A stretch of DNA of 64,000 nucleotides, taken from contig NC_046673.1 in assembly GCF_003369915.1 (NCBI RefSeq), positions 21,381,718 through 21,445,717 on the forward strand. The letters run 5' to 3'. The first letter of the stretch is position 1. Every line of letters starts with the position of its first letter. The position numbers were made by a program, and so were the translations under genes. Shown one piece after another: positions 11,560 to 23,187 of the stretch. This DNA comes from Drosophila miranda (Eukaryota > Arthropoda > Insecta > Diptera > Drosophilidae). The notes under the pieces are model-generated. The model had not been told where the DNA came from. It worked only from the letters and a program-made list of their open reading frames with translations, and searched no databases.

Positions 11560-14500
11560 TTAGCTTGAGGAAAAGGACATCTTGTAGGAAGTGGTGTCCA
11601 TGGGCGACTCGGGATTGAGGATTTCGGTCTGCGTCTGTTCCACATCGCTGCAGCGCTCCTCCAGCACGGTATCCAGCTCCAGCGAGGTGAAGCCCTGGCT
11701 TAGGCTTCGTTCAGGACGTAGACTGATAGCTCGCGACGATCGGTAATCTGAGGGCGCAATCAAATCAGTTCGAGTCATCAGTAATTCAGGGATTGAGAGA
11801 TTTTTTTCGGTTAGGGCAAGGTAGAACAATGCTCGTGGTTGGGGGGTGGGGGGGATGGGATAGGCGGCAGGTGTGAGAAAGATTGATGGCGACAAATTGA
11901 AAACGTGCGACGGGCAGGTGGCAGATGCCAGATGGGAGACGGCTGGGCACCAGGCTCTGACCCCGACTCGGGTGTTGTCTGGGGTTTTGGGCAGGGGGTT
12001 GTGGTGTGGTGTGTGGGGTGTCAAGAAGTGAAAGATGTGCAAGTGCCACGCGATGGGTGTGCGCACAGTGGGGTAGGAGTTGATTTATTGGCCTCTAATT
12101 TGATTTATTCGCCGTTGTAATGGGTATGTTTATGGAGTTTACACTAGATACATCAGACACAAAGGGAGTCCTTCAAATGTATGCCATGGTATGGTATGCT
12201 ATGGTCACAAACAAGGGTTTTCTAAAGCTCCAAAACTTATATATTCAGAATGCGATTGAAATGAGCCTTCGTCTGCGCTCCTCCAACTTTAATCAGGAAA
12301 GATTTCGATCAATATGTATAGCCATCAATGTTAAATTTCTTGGCTTACATAATTCCTATACACAAATGTACTCGCGAAGATCTTTCGAATTGATTCAGTA
12401 GGTATTTATATTTATTTATTGATGGGAGAATATGCCCATACCATACCCTTTTATGGTGGGTTTGTCTTATGTAAATCTTTCTTTATTCTGAAACAAATCT
12501 AATATTGTTTTTGCATTTAAATGGTAATAAGACATTCATTATTGGTATTTGAATGGCCAAAAATGGCTAGAGCTTAGAGCTTTTATTTTATTTGGTCTCT
12601 TTACAAGAAGTATTAGCATTTCTTTAGAGAACAGTTACTCAGATTTCGACTCTATCTCTCCCCTTATTTATGTTTTGCATATTGTATACTCGGACTCGTA
12701 TTCGGACGTACATACATATGTATCTGTGAGATTCGTTTTCCATTTCCGATGTTAGGAGGTATTTCCGATTCAATTCCTTTGACCACAAAGTTTGGATTCT
12801 TGGTCGCCTAATGTAAACACAGGATTCAGTTGGGAGTGTGGGTGTGTATAGGTGCGGATGTGTGTGTGTGTGTGTGTGTGGGGGGGGGGAGTTAGGAATT
12901 TTGGGGTTGGCTTCTGCGGTGCTACGTAATTGTTTTGCGAAAATGTATGCAAACAAGATATACGAGTGTGTATGTATATAGGTACGATGTGTATGTGTTG
13001 GGGAGGTGTGTTTGTGTGCTGTTTTGGGGCCAAGGAGCAAAACAACCGAAAACAAGTGTAGTTTGTGGCTGTTGCCGCTGCTGTGGCTGTCATCCACATC
13101 ACCCGCATCATCATCATCGTTATCATCATCATCATCATGGTCATGTGAGGAGGCGAGGGCGAGGACGAGGACGAGGACGAGGGCGAGGCAGCTCCTCTAT
13201 GAGACCTGAAGTGGCATTTCCATTCTCTCCCTCCCTGCTTTGGCCCCTCTCCATCCGCCCTCTCTTGCGCACTGAATATGAAATTTACAGTTATAAAAAA
13301 TGTTGCTGCGTGTGCGTGCGTGCATAAAGCAATGAAATCCCCATGCCCCGTCGTCGCACAGAGCTGTGTAGAGGGTTACACATGGCGGGCATGTGAATGT
13401 GGCAGTCGCCAGTTGGCAGGTGGCAGGTGGCAGGTGGAAGGTGGCGAAGTGGGAGCCGGCCCAGCCCAGCCCGGACCGGTCCGTCCGGCTGTCATCAGGG
13501 CATGTTGCTATGTTAAAAAGGCAACAGAGAGGGAGGGTGAGTGAGGGGGAGCGAGGGGGCAGCGAGGGGGAGCTGCCTTATTCACACATTTTGTTGCTTT
13601 TTTGAATACCCGGTGCTCGTTTAGGATAAGACGGTCGTTATATCTATAAGAATGTGTAACGGAACAGGCAAGAGAAAACCGCCATATTCTGGCACCACAT
13701 TCGAAGAAAGACTCTTGTCTTACACACTTCCATGTACAAATTGAAGACATGTCAAGCGGCTGTGACATTTTGCAATCGTTCCGGCTACTCCCAGTGTAGT
13801 ACATACATATGTATTTATTCGTATTATCTGTTTTAGTAGGTATAAATATACAAGTAATACCCATGGGACATCTGTGTATCTGCATGTACACTTGTGTACA
13901 TTTATTCCCCCATTGAGTGGGTTTTTTTATTATTATCCGTTTGCCTTTTGTTCCTTTTCACTGGGCGCAATCGTTTATCCGTTATCCTATACTTTTAAGC
14001 ATTTAAACGCTTCTGAGTGTACAGGGTAACAGATGGGTATAGTCAATTATGAGGCTTTTTCTTGCTTTTGTTTGTTTGCTGAGCTTCTGCCTGCTGCCTT
14101 TCATTTGTTTTTGTTATATGCAAACGAGGGCAGGCGAGCGCCCAAAGGTATGCAATGCAAATGCAGGCAGCGCATGCCAGCTGCTGCTGCTGCTCTGTCC
14201 TGTGCCTGACACATGTAAAGCAGCTCTCACACAAGCACACGCACCTACACACACACACACACATACACACACTGCTGGTGTGGAGCATGTTTTATTGAGT
14301 GGCTGGCAACTGTCGCCACCCTGCCACAGTTTTCTTTCAGCTTTCTTTGCTGTCTCCCGTCTCCCGCCTGTCGCCTCCCGCCTGTCGCCTGCCGCACTGC
14401 CGCACTGCCTACCAATGAAGGTGGCTGTGGCTGTGCAAACGAATGCCTGCGGGACACGGACAGTGACACGGACTCCGGACTCCCTGCTGGCCATGGCCAC

Positions 14501-17500
14501 CGTCCATGGGCTCAGCTCGGCTCATCTCGGCTCTACTGCCTGCTAAAGTCAAGCTCAAAGCTCTTGGGAGGCATTCGTAATTGATAACCCACTGGGCCGT
14601 GCAACATATCCATTGAGAATGGCAATTCGATTTCTGAGTGCCGTCGAGAGGTTCATTTGCCGACGACAAAGACTCCTAAAGGCAATGTTTCTGCCATCTC
14701 CTGGCTACACTACGCAACAGTGCCAGGGCTCTTCGGCTTTTCTTCCATTCAGAAATATAATTTCCGTGGTTCCGTATTCCAAATTGGAATACGACTTTAA
14801 GTGGCAATAATTTGGTTTAATTGATGATATTTTTTCATTTAAGATCTTGTAGATCAATATATGGAAAAAGGACTAAAGAGGGTTTCCTTCCTTGTAAAAT
14901 TATAAACCAAAAGGAGATATGAATTGTGTTGCATAGTGCTGCCGGTATAGATTTTCTTATATTTGTTTTTTTTTCGGTTATGCGGGCGTGGCGGTACCGA
15001 AAAGACCAACAAAAACGATGATGATGATGATGATGATGAGGGTAATGTTGATGCTGATGCGTCAGGTGCTTTTGTTATCTCTTTGTCAATTTAAAATCCC
15101 ATTTTGGGGGATAAAACAAAGGCCGAGTTATGCCGGGAATGACAACGTGGCCACCAGGGGGAGGGAGTACTATAATAACTACGGCATGGCATACATCAAG
15201 AGGAGGAAAGGATAACTCAGTGCAGAAAAAGACAAGGACAAAAATGGAAGCAGAGAGACAGAGAAGCAGAGAGTGCAAAAGTGGTGCAGAGTGCGAATGA
15301 ATGGAGAGATGGGGATGCATTCTACGAGCACGTATATAGGCAGGTAATCTTTTGATCTGCGACCATCACCTGCAAGCAAACAGGAAGCGGAAGGAGGAAT
15401 GTGGAAAGGGTGAAAGCATAGGAAAAGAAAGTAAAAGAGAAAAACGTTCGACACACATTACACAACACTCAACACTCACTAAGCCTATGAATTGGACTAA
15501 ATCTGACCAGGCTGACGGCATGGTCCTGCATGTCGTAGTTGCGCCGCCTGTCCCGCTCCCTGGCCAACTTTGCCCGCCGCCGCAGGCAACAGATGACGAT
15601 CAGGGCCAGTATGGGGAAGCCGAAGATGCACGACACGATCGGTATGACGATCGATTCGGGTGAAACTGGAACGAAACGAAACGAAACAGAGGAGAAGTTC
15701 AAATGTTGTATACTACATACAAATGAATAAAAATGTTTGTTAAATGAGAATTTTACAAAATACGAGGGCCTTCCATTTTTCTCTTTTCTGATCAAAATTG
15801 AATAAAACAGAATGGATAATAGATCTCTCTCTGCTTTGCTTCATCTGATCCTAACTTAAGCGTTGCCTATCTTTAATCTAATGAACTGCATCTAAATGAA
15901 TCCACTTCTACCTGAATTTCACTAGACAAATATCCCATAAGTGAACGGATACATGAATGTAAGTTCATTGTGAATGTCACCAACAGTGACGCTACCCCCC
16001 ACAATCAATTCAGGTAGTCCTATATTATAGAAACAAATACAACCGATTTAGAGGGGTAAATTGTACTGCAGAAATCCAGAAAATCAGCTGTTTGCCAGTC
16101 ACACGTGAACGTGGAATCCGCGAATTGTATTTGCACTATGCTGCGATTCATAACTCAATTTTAAAGCTAGAGTTCTACATGAAATACAACAAGTGGTTAT
16201 ATATTTGATACGAGTATATCCTTCACGAGTAAATAACCTTCACTTTTCCAGTCTTACCTTAAGGTCTTCTTAAGGAACCTCTTCTAGAACCTCTTCTTGC
16301 TTCTAGTAGTAAATTCAAATCTTTATTTGTGGGTCGCTTAAAAGGAGTACAAACAAGTGTTACCCACTTTTACTAATCGCACCCTTCCGTATCCGACGTA
16401 ATCTGCAACAACCTTGCCTAACCCCACTGTTCCCTCATTAACCTTATCTATTTAATCTATCAGAGCGTGTCCCACACTTTGGCTACCTTTACAGCCCCCC
16501 AATTCAAAGCAACTTGAGATGACCTTTCCCAACAGGATCTCGCCCTATAAGGCTTTACCATCCACAAGCACACACACTCACACCCCGCTCCACGCCATAG
16601 AATGGCTTTGCCAAATGTTGCATAAATGTTAATCGCACCGACTTTGGTCTTGTCGACACACCGCACTACCCAAACCCCCCAGACCCCCCAGACCTCCCCG
16701 ACCTCAGACCACAGAGCCAGCGAAATGGGGCCGTATTTGCCTAATTGTTGTGGTCAGCCGCACAAATGCCATCGCCTGGCCCAAGATTATTTATTTATAT
16801 GTTTATTTTATCGCAATAACCGAGGGCTCTTGTTTGGGGCTGGTGTACGGGTGTACAGGGTTGGGGGAAACTCATGATTCCGTAGCTCATCTCCGGCTCA
16901 TTTGCATGGCCTCACATTGCGGCCGGATAGCGCGAAACATTTCTATGCACACAGAGCCTCGCCAACTGCCGGGAGTGGGTTGAAAAAGTAATTTTATTCA
17001 ACAATTTTGGACTAAATTTTGTAATCTTTCAGCGACATTTTGCCTGGAGAATCCATTAACTCTGAAAGGAGGCTTTAAAATCGAGGACTTGATCTATACA
17101 TGGACTTGGCTATTTACTGTTTGCGCGATTAATTCAGGGGAGGATTCTTTCTGTATTCTTTCCATTGGGACAATTGATTTTAGCAGAGGAATATATCTTC
17201 TTTTCCAGTTTGCTTGGCTACTTGACCTGCCTGACGATTGCTGCTGGGAGTCCCAACCATTTGAGGCAGAAAACGGAATCTCCCCTTAGCGCATTTGTGC
17301 CATCCTCTTCCTCGTTTTGAATGCGGACTTCCTCCTAGAATATTCAACCTGTAAGTCAAGTGGGGCTTTTCCACCAAACCCCCGCCACTTGGCGACCTAA
17401 TTTACCAGCCTCCGAGTGCTTCCACTCATAATTCATGTCCCCCCCACTTTGAACGAGCAGCAACCAAAAGTGGCGCCACAGCCAACGGTTGCTTTAATCT

Positions 17501-20500
17501 AAGCCACAAAATCCAAGGCCCAAATTTTGTTTGTCGCAGAAAACCAGAATGACAACGAAACCAAGTCGGGTCGGGAGTCGACCTCTGAATACTGTGGGGA
17601 GAGGCCTCAAAAGAGGACCATAGACGATATTTAGAAGAGCTTAGAAAGAATTTTAGATAAGGATAATCATAGATGGATAGAAAATCTTCCTTCACAGCTT
17701 TCAACAAGGGGAATGAATGCTTTTTAAACTTCTATAACTGCTAGCAAGCAAAGACTTCTGACTAAGGCTTATGATGCTGAAGATAGCATTGCTATAACCA
17801 ATATAAGCCCATCCTCAAGAGCTTAAGGGTCGCCTCTGAGCGATTCACATTCCGATGATCAGGAATCCACAATATTCTGTTCCATTTAGTAATCAACGCG
17901 CACTCGAGGCAAAGATCAAGCCACTGGCCCATTCAGATCTTTGTGAGCCAAGGGTTATCCTCGGCTGGAGGATGTCCTGGCCCTCTCCGGGTGCTCTTAA
18001 TGGCGCATCCCGTCCCCGTCTCCATCCTATGGCCTGGCTCTTATCCTGACTTTATTCGATTAAGTTCGAGTTCGATCAGGGGCGTAGTCACCAAATATTT
18101 ACATTTACCCAGCGCTTCCATCTTTCGTGTCTCTTTTTTTTGCCCCAGGACTACCCCCAGAGCCGGAAGCCGGGCGCCTGCTGCCTGCGGCCTGGTGCCT
18201 GAAGAGAGTGCGCCACTGAATCCAATTAACGCCTTCAAAGTGACAGTTCAAATTTACACAAATTGATGGCGAATGGGACCAGGGGGAGTGATGTCTGAAG
18301 TGCCTCCAATGGGTCTCCAATGGGCATTAGTTTGCCGTTGTAATCGCGAAGGAGCAGCTGTACGCTGCTCCTGCCATTCACGCTGAGTCATCAGGCATCG
18401 TTTGATGCTTGAAAAATTCAATAAATACAATAAAAATAATGCTTTTTTCTCCACTCAGACAGATTTCCACTCTCCCTTTCTTCCGCTCTTCCACTCTCTG
18501 GTCTCTGGTCTTATCCCCTGATATTCCCCCATATTTTCAGACCCATTCACGGCTCCATGGCTTTCAATGGAAATCGAATGTTTGCATATTCGACGTCGAC
18601 AGTGGAATGCGCTACAAAGGCATCGCAACGAAAAAATCCTTCAGCTGAGGAGAGGCAATATATTTTAAGATACACACACACAAACACACACATATGTAGT
18701 CGTATTTCTGTTCACATACATACACACATATGTATTCGTATTCGTACCAATGTGACTTCTCTTCTTCTGGCTCGGAATATGCGCATCAAAGTCAACCAAA
18801 GATGATTGCGGTCTGGTCCTAAAGGGGGAACCGGAACCAACTTTGAAGTCCCAACCTAACTTTGATGCTTAAAGTTGCAGAAGAAAGCAGAGAGTGGACA
18901 GCAGACCCAGCCCCAGCCCCAGCCCCAGCTCCATCAGCTGTGTTGGGTTATGCTTTTGGTCGAGACATGGGAGAATAGTTGGTCAGAAGTTTCGTATTTG
19001 ATCTAGCCAGGCGGTTACGTATAAATACATACGTTCTCTCGTCCCCTGCCCTGAACGAGTTGAGCTCTAGAGCTCAATGGAATGTATTCGCCATATATGA
19101 TGTATATTTTGGAATTAGCAGACAAAGCGGCAGCAAATCCTAAACTGAACACCGCAAGAATCCAAGTTATTACTCATTGGATACACTCGAAATACGCTCT
19201 ACACTTCACACTCGAATTGAGACCGTTCAAGGGTCAAAAGTTCGGTGTTCCGGCCTCTTCCTGAAAAAGCATTCAACCGAAACCTATCCTACCTGCAAAG
19301 AATGAAGAACAATTGAACAAACTATAAAAAAAGTAAAATTTCAGAAGAGTATTTTCTTGGGGGGTTCGTGGGTTCGTGTACTCTGTTCTGTACGGGTTTT
19401 GATCGGCAGATTGATTTCAGAGTGTTGAAATCGTTTCAAACTAATTCAATGTTCAGATGCGCATCTAAATATGATTTCCCGCCGTGTCAAACCCTCTTCA
19501 AGAGGCTGTCTCTATTCTTAGCCTTTAGAAAAGCATCTAGAGCGGTAACTTAGTTATGGTTGAATTTCCATTTAAGCTTCTGCCTGACTGGGCCTCTCAA
19601 GTGCCTCTCAGAGGTACGGCTCTCCGGAATCCAGGAGTATGCCGCTAAGTAGAACGCATTGTTAACTTATCAATGGAGCCGAAGGACGTCGCATTCATCG
19701 CATTCCTGTTACACCATTTTATCGGATGAATTTACGCGCATTTTGTTGGCGAATCGTAATGGGCGAGTTTGTGCCTGTTTTTGTTTTGTTCAGCTTTCGT
19801 TTTTTTCTCTCTCCCTTTTTTTCTTGTATTTTATTTTTTGGCAGCATCGGCGAAAAGTTCTTTCTTGTGTCGGGCATGACATGGCCTCCACGACACTCCG
19901 CCCAGCCGACGGCTTCAGGCCCACCCACAGGCCATTCAGCAGGGAGTGCTCCAGCGCTCGAACGCGACGTCGCTCTTCCCTGTCGATGTCGATGTCGATG
20001 TCGATGCTGAAGATGTACGTCTGGGAGTGGTTGGAGGTTGGAGGACGACTCTGAATGGAAATGGCAATGGGATTGAGAATGAGTCTGATAAGACTGAAGA
20101 GGAGTCGACAATGTCGTCGTCAACTTGTAGGCCGTCGCTTGTCAGGGAGAGTACTGTATTTGGGATGGTGACAGCGACGGGCCCGGGGTAGGGTGTACGC
20201 GGTGGCAGTACTCTTAATAAAGACGACAGTGCCGCCCCCCGAGCTCAGCGACCTTTACGCCTCTAATTTGTGAGCCGCTTCGGGCACAGTGACATCGGCG
20301 CCATCTGGTAGGTTCCTGCGACCTTACACTCAACAAAAAGAAACGCAGAGAAAAGAAGTGAAAGCAGGAATCATTTCAAGTCAAGTATATGTATTCCCTG
20401 ATTAAGCTCTGAACATGTACGTATTCAGCTTGCTCCCCCATTCTCTTTGTTGGACCTTGTCCTCGACTTCCGACTTCCCAATCTATTCACTCTCATGCGT

Positions 20501-22844
20501 CACTTAGTATGTGTTTTAGGACCTGGCAAAACCTGAAACCTGCAACCTGCAACTTGATATCTTTTCCCTCACTGTAGCCATGGCCCTCCCTCAGCCGTGC
20601 GTACTCTCTTTTTCAATCTCATTCCCAATCCAAAACCCAGGCCCCCATCCAGGCGACTACTGCATGTACGTACTCGCGACAGTTGCCTTAAACAATCAAC
20701 AGCTACAGTCGAGTGAAACTCTTTGCAATTACTGAGACTTAGCCTTGTCTAATTGCCGAAGGGGGCGGGGTCTGGCTCTGGGTCTGGCAGCTGGCAGCTG
20801 GGGCGTGGGCAAACTTTTCGATTGGCCTAAGCGGGCTGAAAGCCAGTCAAAGTTAGGGCCTGCCACCGAAACTATATGAAAAAAAAAGAGATGACACCCC
20901 AGTCGGAGCTGGAGCATGAGTCGATGCGGATAATGAGGCCTCGGGTGTCATCTCATGCAAATTAACTTCAGCAACGGGGAAACTAATTGGGATGAGTCTG
21001 GGGTCTGGGTCTGGGTCGTGGGTTGTGGCTCGTAGGATGTGGGTCGTGGGTTCTGGGTCTTGGCTCGGAGTCTGAGTCGGAGTCTGGCACGCGACCTCGA
21101 TGGATGACTGACTGCACTGATTTGATTATTGACAGGCGGCCAGAGATGGAGCTGGTGGAGCCGTAGTCTGACTCCCATTCATCCTGCAAATGTTCCTAAT
21201 TAAGTTAATGCTGTGAGGCGTCCAAAGACCTTTGGGACTTGGGTAGTCCTAGATTAGGGGTTCATCCATTTAACTTAATGGCAACTGACAAAAAAACAAA
21301 AAAAAAAAACATTTTGATGAATTCGTTTAAACATTATCCACTTATTTGGTTATAACTTTTTATTACAATGAAATTCAATTAGCAAAAGAGAATGTATTCC
21401 AATTACAATATGTTTCAGGCCTGTAGATATGTAGAATATCTGAAGGAAAGGAAAGGATAGCTCCAAAGCTCGAACAAATACGAATGAGGATTTATCTGTA
21501 AGCAGGAATTAAGAAGGCCTAGGGGTTGACTGGAGTCTGACTTTAGTCTGAACATCGACCCCCCTTGGATATTCAACTGTGTTTGCCATGAAGGATCAGA
21601 TTCCATTTAAATTTACATCTACCTTCATAATTGAATCTCGGTCTTGATGGTCGGTCTTTTGAAAGCTCCTGGCTCAAGTTACGTTTGGGTTTTGAAAGGC
21701 TAATAAAAGGATTAATGAATGGCTACTTTTAGACAAGTGTTGAATAGCACTAGAAGTGTGAGCTCTATTCCAGAGAGACGCGATAGATATACCAACAAAA
21801 ATACGAGTACATATAAAAACTTAGTACCGGCAGCTTTTTCTCTTTGAATGGAACAGACATTCGGGTTTGAACTCTATGTAACAGAGATTTCGTATCCCCG
21901 TAGGTTTTTCTTTTTCTACTCTTTCCGTTGGGTAGAAATTGAAGTCATTTGGACCCAAGATAATCGTACTTTTAGGTAGTCACAGCTCTTCCCTTTGAAA
22001 TCTCTCGAAAGTGACAGTAGTGACAGAGTACCCTCAGAGTAACACTCACCCGTTGGATAGACAACGATGGTCGTTGGTCGATTCTTGTTGCCGGCCGCTA
22101 TGAAGGTGGCCACCGTCTGGGCCTGGAAGGTGGCCGCCATGCTGCTGGTGGCGGGGAGGGTGGGCAGCGTGCTGCTCAGCACGGAGCTGGCAGCCGTGGT
22201 GGAGGACTCGATGAAACCGCTTATGTTGCCGCCGGGAAGGGCTCTAAATGCACTGTAGATGTCCGCCGACTCGGTGCCCCCCAGGGGATTGGATGTGGCG
22301 TTGGCCAGCGACTGGTGGCCGATGGCCGACTGCGTCTCGGGGAGTTGCTGGAGCTGGTGCGGCGGCTGATGATCGATGCGCTGGCCCTGGGTCACGTCCA
22401 CGTCGAGGACCGCCTGCAACAGGAGTGCGGGCAGGGGGATGTGCTGGGCGGGACTGGCATTGGCGCTGGCGCTGGCGCTGGCCATGGTGGACAGGGTTCG
22501 GTTGAGCAGGTTCCTCATATTGCCTGTGGTGGCCTGCAGCAATTTGGCCGTTAGATTTGCGGTCCGTGAGGGATTCGAGCTCTTTGATTCTGATTCTGAC
22601 TTCTTTGCTCTCCTGTCTGACTCGTCCGCATCATTCCCCACGGATTGGTTATTAATGATGTCGGGGGCTCCGGGTCCGGGTCCGGCTCCGGGTCCGGCTC
22701 CCCTGCTGTCTGGAGCTGCTTCCGTAGTTTCAGCGGCTGTTGCGGTCATATTGTTTAATAATTTTGCAGCATAATCGTAAATTTCAATGAGCATTTGTAT
22801 GTCGTACTGGCTCCGGCTCCGGTTCCGCCTCCCCCTTCGGCTGT
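11560..22844 (-). CDS. Single-pass membrane protein with glycosylated Ser/Thr/Ala-rich ectodomain, 5' exons missing
   Basis: Three coding exons: 22844-22050, 15665-15480 and 11747-11560. All junctions are phase 1 and in frame, with donors GTGAGT at 22049 and 15479, giving 389 residues. The first visible exon follows an acceptor (CTCTTGCAG) and needs one base from an undetected upstream exon, presumably the signal peptide. The ectodomain (about 265 residues) is low in cysteine, rich in Ser, Thr, Ala and Pro, and carries many N-glycosylation sequons (NNMT, NRTL, NATS, NISG). One membrane segment (from SIVIPIVSCIFGF) is followed by a basic stop-transfer (RRRAKLARERDRRR) and a cytoplasmic tail that ends KMSFSSS. 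I do not recognise the family. Introns of 6.4 and 3.7 kb are typical of a neural or developmental gene, which is inference only. See the separate readthrough entry. Confidence 0.7.
12859..12889. repeat. (TG)11 microsatellite followed by a G tract
   Basis: Eleven TG units run directly into about ten G residues. The long open frames that cross it on the minus strand come from the repeat. Confidence 0.9.
13106..13190. repeat. (CAT)n microsatellite and adjacent CGAGGA minisatellite
   Basis: CAT repeats with one GTTATC interruption occupy 13106-13139. A separate CGAGGA/CGAGGG hexamer array occupies about 13149-13190. Both are intronic. Confidence 0.85.
15666..22049 (-). other. Large intron of the membrane-protein gene
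   Basis: Exons on both sides join directly in phase 1, so no further exon is required in these 6.4 kb. It contains a CCCAGC array at 18907-18930, a TCGATG hexamer array at about 19980-20006 and a GGGTCT/GGGTCGT minisatellite at 20995-21087. The rest is unremarkable and I see no coding exon on either strand. Confidence 0.55.
20995..21087. repeat. GGGTCT-type minisatellite
   Basis: Irregular repeats of GTCTGG, GGGTCGTG and GAGTCTG run for about 90 bases inside the large intron. The apparent Arg/Pro/Ser frames on the minus strand come from the repeat. Confidence 0.7.
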
Positions 22845-23176
22845 CTGCAAGAGAAGTGTTGGTGAATGCCAGGACTGTGTGCTGGGCTGTGTGCTTTTTC
22901 TCTGCTAATTGCTTTAATGAATCACTTTCCACAGCTGCATGCATGTGTGTGCATGTGTGTGTGGTGTATGCACGCGTATCTGTGTGTGAGAGAAAAAAGG
23001 AAATATGTGGCAAAAGTTTGCCCCAATACCAACACCAACCAACCAACCAACCAACCACCACCACTGCCACGATTGATTGCAAGCGTGACCCTAATGAAGC
23101 ATCCGCGTTTGCCTAAGTGCTTCCATCTGGCGGCCGGGGCCGCTGCTGTCCGGGCTCCGGCTCGGCTCGGCTCCTG

Positions 23177-23187
23177 TGGTCACACTA
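23177..23187 (+). promoter_or_regulatory. Core-promoter Motif 1 match
   Basis: TGGTCACACTA is a perfect match to the fly core-promoter Motif 1 consensus YGGTCACACTR (M1BP site). It lies 333 bases upstream of the first visible exon of the minus-strand membrane-protein gene, but in plus orientation, where no gene is seen. A chance match is possible. Confidence 0.35.

Larger units (their letters stand above)
11748..15479 (-). other. Intron of the membrane-protein gene, microsatellite-rich
   Basis: This 3.7 kb intron contains (TG)11 then a G run at 12859-12889, a (CAT)n run at 13106-13139, a CGAGGA hexamer array at 13149-13190, GGCAGGT repeats at 13414-13444, (CA)n at 14258-14277, a CTCCCGCCTGTCGC array at 14352-14408 and (GAT)n at 15017-15040. 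Fragments resembling dispersed fly repeats lie near 13605 and 14020. No exon is supported. Confidence 0.6.

Noticed and set aside
12639-13327. Minus-strand His/Thr/Pro-rich and plus-strand Gly/Arg-rich frames
   Set aside because: They are translations of (TG)n, (CAT)n and CGAGGA repeats inside an intron.
19659-20191. Overlapping frames on both strands in the large intron
   Set aside because: They come partly from the TCGATG repeat. The flanking exons already join in phase without them.
22845-23082. Extension of the membrane-protein exon to 23082 with a hydrophobic start that looks like a signal peptide
   Set aside because: There is no ATG: the frame would need TTG. The hydrophobic stretch is encoded by a GGTT-type repeat. 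A good acceptor ends at 22845.
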